From an uncultured Bacteroides sp. (GTDB lineage: Bacteria > Bacteroidota > Bacteroidia > Bacteroidales > Bacteroidaceae): a stretch of DNA of 45,017 bases. Made by a program: the position numbers and the translations under genes. The DNA is taken from positions 1-45,017 of the forward strand of contig CALUOR010000027.1 in the NCBI GenBank assembly GCA_944322285.1, read 5' to 3'. The notes under the pieces are model-generated. The model was not told the origin of the DNA, searched no databases, and saw only the letters and a program-made list of their open reading frames with translations. Of this stretch, positions 7,854-16,262 are shown one piece after another (position 1 is the stretch's first letter; the number at the start of each line of letters is the position of its first letter).

Positions 7854-7879
7854 CTAGTCATATTTATAACTGTGGTTTT

Positions 7880-8749
7880 CTACCTTACATCGGCTCCCCA
7901 CATCATTTTGCTGCGCAGGGTGTCGAAAAATACATGGTTATAACGTTTTACCACCTTTACGGTGTAGTCGGCGCGTGAGATGGTGAGGCGGGTGGTCTCA
8001 TTGCATGCTTCGCTACGTCCGTCGATGGCTACGAGGAAGTTGTGGTTACGGCTCTCTACATCTAAAGTGATTGTCCAGTCATCACAAATAACAATGGGAC
8101 GCATGTTGAGGCTATGGGGGGCAACGGGTGTGATGGCAATAGTCTTGCTATGGGGCACAATGATGGGGCCACCCACGCTGAGTGAGTAAGCCGTAGAGCC
8201 GGTAGGGGTGGCGATGATAAGTCCGTCTGCCTGATAGGTGGTGAGCGGAACATCATTGATGGCAGTGTGTATGCTTATCATGGATGAGCTGTCCCGCTTC
8301 AGTACGGCTATTTCGTTAAGGGCGTATGGCTCTTTCATTAAAGTCGGGTCGTCACATTGCAGTTGGAGCACACGGCGTTCGTCCAACGTATAGCGGTGCT
8401 GGTGGATTTCCTCGAAAGTGTTTTCCATCTCTTCGGGTGAGATATCGGCTAGGAAGCCCAGGCGGCCGATGTTAATGCCCAAAATAGGGATGCTCTTCTT
8501 GCCTACGCGGCTGGCAGCTTTCAGGAATGTTCCGTCTCCTCCGAGGCTGATGACCATGTCGGCTTCGAAATCATCTCCGTCAAACAATTGTACAGGCGGG
8601 AGATTTAAGCCCAAATCCGAGGTGAGGAAATGGTGAAACTCGCGGCATACGCTTATTTGCGCATTGTATCGGCCGAGCAGATTGAATAACTGTTCGGCAT
8701 AAAATGACTTTTTCGCTTGATACGTATTTCCAAAGATGGCAAATTTCAT
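7880..8749 (-). CDS. nadK: NAD kinase
   Basis: 289 residues from the start MKFAIFGNT. An upstream GTG-type extension would overlap the -7 box and is not favoured. The enzyme phosphorylates NAD+ to NADP+ in the cytosol. The family signature GGDGTF (in [12 protein letters not shown]) is present near residue 75, followed by [10 protein letters not shown], and the C-terminal domain carries [11 protein letters not shown], the conserved glycine/serine-rich substrate loop. Length is normal for the family. It is divergent from pdxJ. It is a single-gene unit with its own terminator. Confidence 0.95.
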   Translation of the reverse strand: MKFAIFGNTYQAKKSFYAEQLFNLLGRYNAQISVCREFHHFLTSDLGLNLPPVQLFDGDDFEADMVISLGGDGTFLKAASRVGKKSIPILGINIGRLGFLADISPEEMENTFEEIHQHRYTLDERRVLQLQCDDPTLMKEPYALNEIAVLKRDSSSMISIHTAINDVPLTTYQADGLIIATPTGSTAYSLSVGGPIIVPHSKTIAITPVAPHSLNMRPIVICDDWTITLDVESRNHNFLVAIDGRSEACNETTRLTISRADYTVKVVKRYNHVFFDTLRSKMMWGADVR

Positions 8750-8773
8750 ATAGTTTATTTGTGATTTGCGCTG

Positions 8774-8781
8774 CAAAGATG
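8774..8781 (-). promoter_or_regulatory. Probable nadK -7 box
   Basis: Minus-strand CATCTTTG differs from TAnnTTTG by one base and lies 25 bases upstream of the nadK ATG. This supports the shorter start. Confidence 0.45.
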
Positions 8782-8824
8782 CTATTTTTTTATAAGAAAT
8801 CGGTTAACTTATCACTATTATTTG

Positions 8825-8832
8825 TACTTTTG
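8825..8832 (+). promoter_or_regulatory. pdxJ operon -7 box
   Basis: TACTTTTG is an exact match to the Bacteroidetes TAnnTTTG element, 22 bases before the pdxJ ATG at 8855. No clear TTTG -33 element is visible. Confidence 0.65.
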
Positions 8833-8854
8833 CCGCAAAACAAAGGGATCGTAT

Positions 8855-9568
8855 ATGACTAAACTGAGTGTAAATATAAACAAGGTGGCAACTTTGCGCA
8901 ACGCTCGTGGGGGAAATGTGCCCGATGTTGTGAAGGTTGCTTTGGATTGTGAGCGCTTCGGTGCGGATGGCATTACGGTGCATCCGCGTCCAGACGAACG
9001 CCATATCCGTAGGAAAGATGTGTATGATTTGCGCCCGTTGCTGCATACCGAGTTCAATATCGAAGGTTATCCGGCACCGGAATTCATTGATATGGTCTTG
9101 AAGGTAAAACCCCATCAGGTGACTTTGGTCCCCGACAGCCCTACCCAGTTGACATCCAATGCCGGATGGGACACAAAGGCTAATTTCGCTTTCCTGAGCG
9201 AGGTGTTGGATGGGCTTAACAAGGCCGGTATACGGACATCGGTATTTGTTTCTACGGATGTGGAAATGATAGAGTATGCCGCCAAGGCGGGAGCCGACCG
9301 GGTGGAACTATACACTGAGCCTTATGCGTCCGGCTATGCTAAGAACCGGGAAGAAGCGGTAGCGCCGTTTGTAGAAGCGGGCAAGGCGGCGCGCAAGTTG
9401 GGCTTGGGCTTGAATGCCGGTCACGACTTGAGTTTAGAGAATCTGAATTACTTTTATCAAAACATACCCTGGCTGGATGAGGTTTCCATTGGTCATGCAT
9501 TGATATGTGATGCATTGTATTTGGGATTGGAAAAGACCATTCAGGCGTATAAAAATTGTCTTCGCTGA
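8855..9568 (+). CDS. pdxJ: Pyridoxine 5'-phosphate synthase
   Basis: 237 residues from [20 protein letters not shown]; an upstream in-frame start would lie within the promoter. PdxJ condenses 1-deoxyxylulose 5-phosphate with 3-amino-2-oxopropyl phosphate in DXP-dependent vitamin B6 synthesis. Family motifs are visible: the N-terminal [28 protein letters not shown], the VTLVPD strand, and [11 protein letters not shown] near the C-terminus. The stop overlaps the next start (TGATG), so exbB is probably translationally coupled. It is first in a run of seven same-strand genes. Confidence 0.95.
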   Translation: MTKLSVNINKVATLRNARGGNVPDVVKVALDCERFGADGITVHPRPDERHIRRKDVYDLRPLLHTEFNIEGYPAPEFIDMVLKVKPHQVTLVPDSPTQLTSNAGWDTKANFAFLSEVLDGLNKAGIRTSVFVSTDVEMIEYAAKAGADRVELYTEPYASGYAKNREEAVAPFVEAGKAARKLGLGLNAGHDLSLENLNYFYQNIPWLDEVSIGHALICDALYLGLEKTIQAYKNCLR

Positions 9569-10284
9569 TGAATACTGTAATGCTTGTCATGGCTCAGGCG
9601 GCTTCGTCGCTGGCCGACTCGATTGCCGGAGAGAATCCGGTTTTGACTCCTGTGGCCGGGCCGGAGGAGATGACTTTGTGGGGAATGGCCGTCAAAGGCG
9701 GCTGGATTATGATTGTGCTGGCCGTGTTGTCGTTGGTATGTTTCTACATCCTTTTTGAACGTAACTACGTGATACGGAAGGCTGGTAAGGAAGACCCGAT
9801 GTTTATGGATAAAATCAAGGATTACATCCTGGGCGGAGAAATCAAATCGGCTCTTGCTTATTGCCGGAATGTCAATACGCCTTCGGCACGTATGATAGAG
9901 AAGGGTATCAGCCGATTGGGGCGTCCTGTAAGCGATGTGCAGGCGGCTATTGAGAACGTGGGCAACTTCGAAGTGGCCAAGCTGGAGAAGGGATTGAACA
10001 TCATGGCAACCATTGCGGGTGGAGCTCCCATGATTGGTTTTTTGGGGACGGTGACCGGTATGGTGCGTGCGTTCTTTGAGATGGCCAATGCCGGTAACAA
10101 TGTGGATATCACTTTGCTGTCTGGAGGTATCTATGAGGCAATGATAACAACCGTTGGCGGCTTAGTGGTAGGTATCATAGCCATGTTTGCCTACAACTAC
10201 TTGGTGACATTGGTGGACGGTGTGGTGAACAAGATGGAGGCCAAGACCATGGCTTTCATGGATTTATTAAATGAACCATGCTGA
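9568..10284 (+). CDS. MotA/TolQ/ExbB proton channel family protein
   Basis: 238 residues from the ATG overlapping the pdxJ stop (a TTG 12 bases earlier is possible). It has an N-terminal hydrophobic segment, a TM helix at about residues 42-64, a cytoplasmic loop, and paired TM helices containing the family core GGAPMIGFLGTVTGMV and TTVGGLVVGIIAM. It forms the inner-membrane proton channel that powers TonB or TolA. The exbD-type and TonB-type genes follow directly, with a 7-base overlap to the next gene, so the three act as one energy-transducing unit. ExbB and TolQ cannot be told apart by sequence alone. Confidence 0.9.
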   Translation: MNTVMLVMAQAASSLADSIAGENPVLTPVAGPEEMTLWGMAVKGGWIMIVLAVLSLVCFYILFERNYVIRKAGKEDPMFMDKIKDYILGGEIKSALAYCRNVNTPSARMIEKGISRLGRPVSDVQAAIENVGNFEVAKLEKGLNIMATIAGGAPMIGFLGTVTGMVRAFFEMANAGNNVDITLLSGGIYEAMITTVGGLVVGIIAMFAYNYLVTLVDGVVNKMEAKTMAFMDLLNEPC

Positions 10285-10691
10285 AGCGCAGAGCCAAAAT
10301 ATCGCCCACGTTCAGCATGGCGTCCATGACGGACGTGATATTTCTGTTGCTGATATTCTTTATGATTACTTCAACGGTGGTCTCGCCCAACGCTATCAAG
10401 GTATTGCTTCCGCAAGGCAAAGAGCAGACCTCCGCGAAACCTTTGACGCGGGTAATCATTGACAAGGAATTGAATATGTATGCGGCTTTCGGCAACGATG
10501 CGGAACAGGCCATCACGATGGAGGAGTTGACTCCCTTCCTGCGTGTGTGCGCCCAGCGTGAGCCGGAAATGTATGTGGCACTCTATGCGGACGAGTCTGT
10601 ACCTTATCGGGAAATCGTGAAGGTGCTGAACATTGCCAACGAGAACCATTTCAAGATGGTGCTGGCTACACGTCCACCGGAGAAAAACTGA
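10278..10691 (+). CDS. ExbD/TolR-type biopolymer transport protein
   Basis: 137 residues with one TM helix at about 18-37, beginning ASMTDVIFLLLIFFMITST. The Asp in MTDVIF is the conserved protonatable residue of ExbD/TolR. The rest is a periplasmic domain ending LATRPPEKN. The start overlaps the upstream gene. The stop overlaps an ATG (TGATG) that opens only a 15-codon frame. Confidence 0.9.
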   Translation: MLKRRAKISPTFSMASMTDVIFLLLIFFMITSTVVSPNAIKVLLPQGKEQTSAKPLTRVIIDKELNMYAAFGNDAEQAITMEELTPFLRVCAQREPEMYVALYADESVPYREIVKVLNIANENHFKMVLATRPPEKN

Positions 10692-10715
10692 TGAATCAGA
10701 AAAAAGAAAGAATCT

Positions 10716-11531
10716 GTGACTCAAAAAGAAAAAGGTAAATATATAGGTATTTTAGGCGCGCTGCTGGTTCACGTGGCGTTGCTTGTCTTTTTGATAGCAG
10801 TAGGCTTTATTATCCCTGCGCCTGCCGCAGAGGGAGGTATGCCGGTTGTGTTGGGTGAAGTGCCCGAAGCCGGTGGTATGGATGACCCCTCGCTGGTGGA
10901 GGTGGATGTGATGCCGGAAGACGTAGCGCCGGACATATCGGATGTCACGGAGCAGGATATTTTGACACAAGATTTGGAGGAAACCGTGGCTTTACAGCCG
11001 AAAACGGAAACCAAAAAGAAGGAAGAAACAGAGAAACCAGAAAAGACCGAAGCTGAAAAAGCCGAAGAAGCCCGTAAGTTAGCTGAAGCCAAGGCCGAAC
11101 GTGAACGTCGTGAAGCCGAAGAAGCCGCGCGAAGAAGAGTTGCCGGTGCTTTTGGCAAGGGTGCCCAAATGGAGAATCGAGGTCATTCTTCGGGCGAAGG
11201 TGTGCAGGGAAGTCCCGAAGGTAATTCGTCTACAGGTGCCGTAACCGGAATGGGCGGTTATGGAAGTTTTAGCCTGAACGGGCGTTCCATTGGTGAAGGC
11301 GGTTTGCCCCGTCCGGTATACAATGTGCAGGATGAGGGGAGGGTAGTGGTTACCATTACCGTGAACCCTGCCGGGTATGTGATAGCTACAAGCATCAATC
11401 GCCAGACCAACACCGTGAATCCCGCTTTGCGAAAAGCCGCCGAGGATGCGGCCAAGAAGGCCCGATTCAATGCGGTAGAGGGGGTAAACAACCAAACGGG
11501 TACAATTACGTATTATTTTAACTTGAAATAA
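10716..11531 (+). CDS. TonB/TolA-type energy transducer
   Basis: 271 residues from a GTG start; no in-frame ATG lies between the upstream stop and the TM helix. There is a single N-terminal TM helix at about 9-32, then an acidic linker. A long Lys/Glu/Ala helix (about residues 90-145, EKPEKTEAEKAEEARKLAEA) resembles the TolA rod. A Gly/Ser-rich hinge and a C-terminal TonB-like domain (RPVYNVQDEGRVVVTITVNP...TITYYFNLK) follow. It links the ExbB/ExbD-type motor to outer-membrane receptors across the periplasm. The spacing and frame at the start are odd; see findings. Confidence 0.85.
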   Translation: MTQKEKGKYIGILGALLVHVALLVFLIAVGFIIPAPAAEGGMPVVLGEVPEAGGMDDPSLVEVDVMPEDVAPDISDVTEQDILTQDLEETVALQPKTETKKKEETEKPEKTEAEKAEEARKLAEAKAERERREAEEAARRRVAGAFGKGAQMENRGHSSGEGVQGSPEGNSSTGAVTGMGGYGSFSLNGRSIGEGGLPRPVYNVQDEGRVVVTITVNPAGYVIATSINRQTNTVNPALRKAAEDAAKKARFNAVEGVNNQTGTITYYFNLK

Positions 11532-11558
11532 TTTTATTCTAAAAAGAAAGGATGCATT

Positions 11559-12110
11559 ATGGGAACTGTTTATGTTTTTTTTGCGGACGGATTTGAAGAA
11601 ATGGAAGCATTTGCCGCAGTAGATATTTTGAGACGTGCCGAAGTTAAGGTGTCTATGATATCTGTAACTCCCGATGAAATAGTGAAAGGTGCGCATGGCG
11701 TTTCAGTCTTGTGCGACCAAAATATAGTCAACGCGGACTTTTATGATGCAGAAATGTTGGTATTGCCCGGTGGACTGCCCGGTGCCCAGACGCTGAACGA
11801 TTGCGAGGACCTGCAACGCCTCTTGAAGAAACAAGTGGCTGATAACAAAAATGTGGCTGCCATTTGCGCCGCCCCGATGGTGCTGGGTAACTTGGGACTG
11901 CTGAAGGGTAAGAAGGCCACTTGTTATCCGGGATTCGACAAGTATTTGGAAGGAGCCGAATATACGGGAACGATGGTTGAGAAAGACGGGAACATCATTA
12001 CCGGTAAAGGCCCGGGTGCCGCCGTAGAGTTTGCTTTGGCTTTGGTAGAACATCTTTGTGGTAAAGAGAAGGTGAAGGAGTTAAAGAACGCCATGTGCCT
12101 GACTCGATAA
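11559..12110 (+). CDS. DJ-1/PfpI family protein
   Basis: 183 residues, the usual DJ-1 length. The nucleophile elbow AAICAAP places the conserved cysteine at residue 103, with the partner Glu in the GFEEMEA segment near residue 14. The family includes glyoxalase III and protein/nucleotide deglycase-type activities and is cytosolic; which activity applies is not determinable here. An AAAGGA sequence lies 10 bases upstream of the ATG. It sits 27 bases after the TonB-like gene and 4 bases before ispD, within the same run. Confidence 0.88.
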   Translation: MGTVYVFFADGFEEMEAFAAVDILRRAEVKVSMISVTPDEIVKGAHGVSVLCDQNIVNADFYDAEMLVLPGGLPGAQTLNDCEDLQRLLKKQVADNKNVAAICAAPMVLGNLGLLKGKKATCYPGFDKYLEGAEYTGTMVEKDGNIITGKGPGAAVEFALALVEHLCGKEKVKELKNAMCLTR

Positions 12111-12114
12111 GCTT

Positions 12115-12780
12115 ATGACGGAATATATTCTGATTGTAGCCGGAGGCAAGGGACTGCGCATGGGGACGGAATTGCCTAAACAATTTCTACCAATAGGCGG
12201 TAAGCCTGTGTTGATGCGTACCATGGAGGCTTTTTATGCTTACAATCAGAACATCCAAATGATAGTAGTGCTTCCGCACAGCCAGCAGGATTTTTGGACT
12301 GAACTGTGCGCGAAGCATCGTTTCGTTTTACCGCATCGGGTGGCGGACGGAGGAGAGACTCGTTTCCATTCGGTGAAGAACGGATTAGAATGGGTGAACG
12401 AACCAGCTTTGGTAGGTGTCCACGACGGGGTACGCCCCTTTGTCTCGCAAGAGGTGATAGCTCGCTGTTATAGAGAGGCGGCTTTGCGAAAAGCGGTGAT
12501 TCCGGTGATTGACATTGTGGAGACGGTGAGACACTTGGTGTCGGGAAGTAGCGTCACGGTAAATCGTAATGACTATAAATTAGTGCAGACCCCTCAGGTT
12601 TTTGACGCATCCTTGTTGAAAGAAGCCTATCGCCAGGCTTATGTGCCCGAATTTACGGATGATGCTTCGGTGGTGGAGGCCATGGGACAACCGGTGGCTT
12701 TGGTGGAGGGCAACCGCGAGAATATGAAGATAACGACTCCTTTCGATTTGAAAATTGCTTCGGCATTGTTGGGTGAATGA
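12115..12780 (+). CDS. ispD: 2-C-methyl-D-erythritol 4-phosphate cytidylyltransferase
   Basis: 221 residues. IspD makes CDP-ME from MEP and CTP, the third step of the non-mevalonate isoprenoid pathway. It shows the nucleotide-binding start [10 protein letters not shown] followed by [10 protein letters not shown], the HDGVRPFV segment and the C-terminal [11 protein letters not shown] and [13 protein letters not shown] motifs. The stop overlaps the recG start (ATGA). PdxJ in the same gene run also consumes 1-deoxyxylulose 5-phosphate, so two branches from DXP are encoded together. Confidence 0.95.
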   Translation: MTEYILIVAGGKGLRMGTELPKQFLPIGGKPVLMRTMEAFYAYNQNIQMIVVLPHSQQDFWTELCAKHRFVLPHRVADGGETRFHSVKNGLEWVNEPALVGVHDGVRPFVSQEVIARCYREAALRKAVIPVIDIVETVRHLVSGSSVTVNRNDYKLVQTPQVFDASLLKEAYRQAYVPEFTDDASVVEAMGQPVALVEGNRENMKITTPFDLKIASALLGE

Positions 12781-14873
12781 TAGATTGGGTTGCGAGTGAC
12801 ATAAAGTTTTTGCCGGGTGTAGGACCGCAACGCGCCGCAGTGCTCAACAAGGAACTGGACATTTATACCCAGCATGACCTATTGTATTATTTCCCCTATA
12901 AGTATGTAGACCGTAGCCGTATCTATTCTATCCGAGAGTTGGACGGAACCATGCCTTATATCCAACTGAAAGGGCAAATTCTGAGTTTTGAGGAAGCGGG
13001 TGAAGGACGGCAACGCAGATTGATAGCTCATTTCTCGGATGGTACGGGTGTGGTGGATTTGGTGTGGTTTCAGGGCATTAAGTATTTGTTAGGTAAATAT
13101 AAGATTCGTCAGGAATACATCGTGTTTGGCCGTCCGGCTATGTTCAACGGGCGCGTCAATATCGCCCATCCGGACATTGACTTGGCTGCGGATGTGCAGA
13201 TGAGCAGCATGGGATTGCAGCCCTATTATAACACAACGGAGAAGATGAAGCGCAGTTTCCTGAATTCGCAAATGATTGTGAAGCTGATGACCAATGTCAT
13301 CAAGCAAATCAAGGAACCTTTGCCAGAGACGTTGTCTCCTGCTATTGTATCGGAATATCATTTGATGTCGCTGACGGATGCTTTGCTCAATATCCATTTC
13401 CCCGGCAATGCGGAATTGTTGCGTAAAGCCCAATATCGGTTGAAGTTTGAAGAGCTGTTTTATGTGCAACTTAATATCTTACGTTATGCCCGTGACCGTC
13501 AGCGCAAATATCGGGGCTATGTGTTCAGTAGAGTGGGGGATATCTTCAATACTTTCTATGCCAGGAATCTGCCTTTTCAATTGACGAGTGCTCAGAAGCG
13601 AGTGCTGAAGGAAATCCGGCGTGATGTTGGTTCGGGACGGCAGATGAATCGTTTGTTGCAAGGCGATGTCGGGAGCGGAAAGACGTTGGTGGCTTTGATG
13701 AGTATGTTGATAGCCCTGGACAACGGTTATCAGGCTTGTATGATGGCACCTACCGAGATTTTGGCCAATCAGCATTACGAAACCATTCGTGAGTTGCTTT
13801 GCGGGATGGACGTGCGGGTAGAGCTCCTTACTGGCTCCATCAAAGGGAAGCGGAGAGAAGGTATCTTGCAAGGATTGTTGAGTGGCGATGTGCAAATTCT
13901 GATAGGTACGCATGCCGTGATAGAAGATACGGTAAATTTTGCTTCCTTGGGCTTGGTGGTTATTGACGAGCAGCACCGCTTTGGGGTAGCGCAACGTGCC
14001 CGTTTGTGGACGAAGAATGTACAACCTCCCCATGTATTGGTCATGACGGCCACACCCATTCCCCGCACTTTGGCCATGACTTTGTATGGCGATTTGGATG
14101 TGTCGGTGATAGACGAACTTCCCCCTGGGCGTAAGCCGATAGCTACTCTGCATCAGTTTGATAATAACCGGGCAAGTTTGTATCGTTCTGTGCGTAAGCA
14201 GATTGCCGAAGGTCGTCAAGTCTATATCGTTTACCCGTTGATAAAAGAAAGCGAGAAAATAGACCTGAAAAATCTGGAGGAAGGTTATCTGCATGTTTGC
14301 GAAGCGTTTCCCGATTGCACGGTGTGCAAGGTGCATGGTCAGATGAAGCCGGCAGAGAAAGACGAGCAAATGCAGCGTTTCGTGTCGGGAGAGGCGCAGA
14401 TTATGGTAGCCACTACCGTGATAGAAGTAGGCGTGAATGTGCCTAATGCTTCGGTGATGATTATCGAGAATGCCGAACGCTTCGGCCTGTCGCAATTACA
14501 TCAATTGCGCGGGCGTGTAGGACGAGGCGCCGACCAATCTTATTGCATCTTAGTGACAGGTTACAAGTTGAGCGAAGACACTCGTAAGCGAATAGAAATT
14601 ATGGTGCGCACCAACGATGGTTTTGAGATTGCCGAAGCCGATTTGAAGTTACGTGGACCGGGTGATTTGGAAGGAACGCAGCAAAGTGGTGTGGCTTTCG
14701 ACTTGAAGATTGCCGATATCGTGCGCGACGGGCAACTTTTGCAATATGTGCGTGGGGTGGCGCAGCAATTGGTTGATGCCGATCCTAACGGTGTGGACCC
14801 CGAGAATGAAATTATCTGGAAACAATTGCAGGCTCTCCGCAAAACTAATGTAAATTGGGCTGCTATTAGCTGA
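12777..14873 (+). CDS. recG: ATP-dependent DNA helicase RecG
   Basis: 698 residues, full length for the family. The N-terminal wedge/OB region starts with the [13 protein letters not shown] helix-hairpin-helix-like motif. Helicase motifs follow: Walker A GDVGSGKT near residue 297-304, the DEQHRFG box (motif II), [10 protein letters not shown] (motif III), [11 protein letters not shown] and [12 protein letters not shown]. RecG reverses stalled replication forks and branch-migrates recombination intermediates. It is the last gene of the pdxJ-to-recG run. Confidence 0.96.
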   Translation: MIDWVASDIKFLPGVGPQRAAVLNKELDIYTQHDLLYYFPYKYVDRSRIYSIRELDGTMPYIQLKGQILSFEEAGEGRQRRLIAHFSDGTGVVDLVWFQGIKYLLGKYKIRQEYIVFGRPAMFNGRVNIAHPDIDLAADVQMSSMGLQPYYNTTEKMKRSFLNSQMIVKLMTNVIKQIKEPLPETLSPAIVSEYHLMSLTDALLNIHFPGNAELLRKAQYRLKFEELFYVQLNILRYARDRQRKYRGYVFSRVGDIFNTFYARNLPFQLTSAQKRVLKEIRRDVGSGRQMNRLLQGDVGSGKTLVALMSMLIALDNGYQACMMAPTEILANQHYETIRELLCGMDVRVELLTGSIKGKRREGILQGLLSGDVQILIGTHAVIEDTVNFASLGLVVIDEQHRFGVAQRARLWTKNVQPPHVLVMTATPIPRTLAMTLYGDLDVSVIDELPPGRKPIATLHQFDNNRASLYRSVRKQIAEGRQVYIVYPLIKESEKIDLKNLEEGYLHVCEAFPDCTVCKVHGQMKPAEKDEQMQRFVSGEAQIMVATTVIEVGVNVPNASVMIIENAERFGLSQLHQLRGRVGRGADQSYCILVTGYKLSEDTRKRIEIMVRTNDGFEIAEADLKLRGPGDLEGTQQSGVAFDLKIADIVRDGQLLQYVRGVAQQLVDADPNGVDPENEIIWKQLQALRKTNVNWAAIS

Positions 14874-14876
14874 ATA

Positions 14877-14958
14877 TTGGACAAAAAGTCATGATGTCTG
14901 CAATATATGTTGTAAAACATGTATTGCGTAAGTGCTTAATAAATAGTGTTTTGTCCAA
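14877..14958. other. Nested inverted-repeat element after recG
   Basis: An outer 10-bp perfect inverted repeat (TTGGACAAAA / TTTTGTCCAA) encloses an inner 12-bp stem, GCAATATATGTT / AACATGTATTGC, with a GTAA loop. It begins 3 bases after the recG stop. It may be part of the recG 3' end (termination or RNA stability) or a small remnant insertion; the sequence does not decide. Confidence 0.5.
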
Positions 14959-15032
14959 TTATCGGTTCTCTGATAGATCCTTTGCCTTAGAAAAATAGTT
15001 AAAATGGCATTCGCAATATCAAAGAGAAATGT

Positions 15033-15040
15033 TACCTTTG
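15033..15040 (+). promoter_or_regulatory. Probable -7 box for the M23 peptidase gene
   Basis: TACCTTTG is an exact match to TAnnTTTG, with a TTCG sequence 19 bases upstream as a weak -33 candidate. It implies a ~90-base leader to the ATG at 15140. Confidence 0.55.
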
Positions 15041-15139
15041 GGAGAATTTTTGGAAAACCGATATTCGCATACAAACTACAAGGTTTTGAAAAACCGTCCG
15101 TGCTTGACTACGGGTATCAAAAAAGAACGACAATACGGA

Positions 15140-15991
15140 ATGAATTTGAATTGGATTAAAACAACTTTGTGCGCAGCTACGGCTATGGTGAGCTTGAACT
15201 CTTTGGCTCAGGATCTCATTGCCCGTCAAGCACCTATCGATAGAAAACTGAAAAGTGTAGACTCATTGGCTTTGCAAAAGCAGATACGGGTGGAACAGTC
15301 TCTCTATCCGGCGTTTGACATCTATCCCTCTTGGAATACAAAGCAAGTGCACGTATATGGTGATGCCATTATCCCTGAGAAATATATCATAGATCTTACA
15401 GGATTCTGTATGCCTACCGAGCATACTAAGATTAACGATGTGTTTGGTTATCGTCCGCGTCGTCGTCGTGCGCACTATGGCTTGGATGTCAAGGTCTATG
15501 TAGGCGACACCATCCGTTCGGCTTTTGACGGTAAGGTGCGTGTGGTGCAGAACCAGGGTCGTCGCGGATATGGAAAGTATATTGTCATTCGTCACGACAA
15601 TGGCTTGGAAACCATTTATGGACATTTGTCCAAGCAATTAGTGAAGCCTGATCAGTTAGTAAAAGCTGGAGAACCTATCGGGTTGGGCGGCAATACCGGT
15701 CGTTCCACGGGTTCGCACCTGCATTTCGAAACTCGTTTCTTAGGAATAGCTATCGACCCCGCTTTGATGTTCAATTTCGAGAAGCAGGACGTCGTGGCTG
15801 ATACCTATACGTTCGAGAAAAACAAGAAGGGAAAGGCCGGTAAAGGTGATTTGTTCTATAAAGTAAAGAAAGGTGATACGTTGTCACGTATTGCGGCTCG
15901 TCAGGGCGTAAGTGTCAGCCAGCTTTGCCGCTTGAACCACATTACACGCCGCACCATCTTGCGTCCTGGCCAAGTATTGCGCTGTTCTTGA
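15140..15991 (+). CDS. Secreted M23 (LytM) peptidase with C-terminal LysM domain
   Basis: 283 residues from MNLNWIKTTLC, chosen because it opens a good signal peptide (cleavage after about residue 22, SLAQ); the longer ORF would start within the promoter. The LytM zinc site is complete: HYGLD (112-116), a conserved His in YGHLS (162) and HLHFE (193-197). A LysM domain starting VKKGDTLSRIA occupies roughly the last 45 residues and would anchor the enzyme to peptidoglycan. It probably cuts peptide cross-links in the periplasm during growth or division, or activates amidases. It is monocistronic by context. Confidence 0.92.
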   Translation: MNLNWIKTTLCAATAMVSLNSLAQDLIARQAPIDRKLKSVDSLALQKQIRVEQSLYPAFDIYPSWNTKQVHVYGDAIIPEKYIIDLTGFCMPTEHTKINDVFGYRPRRRRAHYGLDVKVYVGDTIRSAFDGKVRVVQNQGRRGYGKYIVIRHDNGLETIYGHLSKQLVKPDQLVKAGEPIGLGGNTGRSTGSHLHFETRFLGIAIDPALMFNFEKQDVVADTYTFEKNKKGKAGKGDLFYKVKKGDTLSRIAARQGVSVSQLCRLNHITRRTILRPGQVLRCS

Positions 15992-16057
15992 AAATAACGT
16001 AAACAATCTGTAAATATCATCGGCACTAGCTCTGCACGAGCTGGTCAAGTGGACGAT

Positions 16058-16121
16058 ACGCACAGGCGACATGAAGAGAATGATTGCTATTCTCGTAGAT
16101 GTTGTCTGTGCGTTTTTCTTT
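16058..16121 (+). terminator. Long stem-loop with T-tract downstream of the M23 gene
   Basis: ACGCACAG pairs with CTGTGCGT, enclosing an imperfect middle and an inner AGAGAAT/ATTCTCG stem, and is directly followed by TTTTTCTTT. It acts as a terminator 66 bases after the stop. A further small inverted repeat, AGCTC-TGCAC-GAGCT, precedes it at 16027-16041. Confidence 0.7.
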
Positions 16122-16196
16122 AAAAAAGATAATGCATCTTTTTCGGGTATCTCATTTTTTGTTCGATAAATACTCATGTTATTATCAAATAACTCT

Positions 16197-16204
16197 TATC
16201 TTTG
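16197..16204 (+). promoter_or_regulatory. -7 box for the fused Nfn-type gene
   Basis: TATCTTTG is an exact match to TAnnTTTG and the most frequent version in this window. It lies 58 bases upstream of the ATG at 16263. Confidence 0.65.
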
Positions 16205-16262
16205 CAAACGAATATCAATCTGATAGTAAAAACGTAATTATACTAATAAAAAGAATAGCGAA

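Noticed and set aside
13479-14495. 338-codon minus-strand frame inside recG
   Set aside because: A shadow of the conserved helicase gene with His/Gln-rich noise and no recognisable domain.
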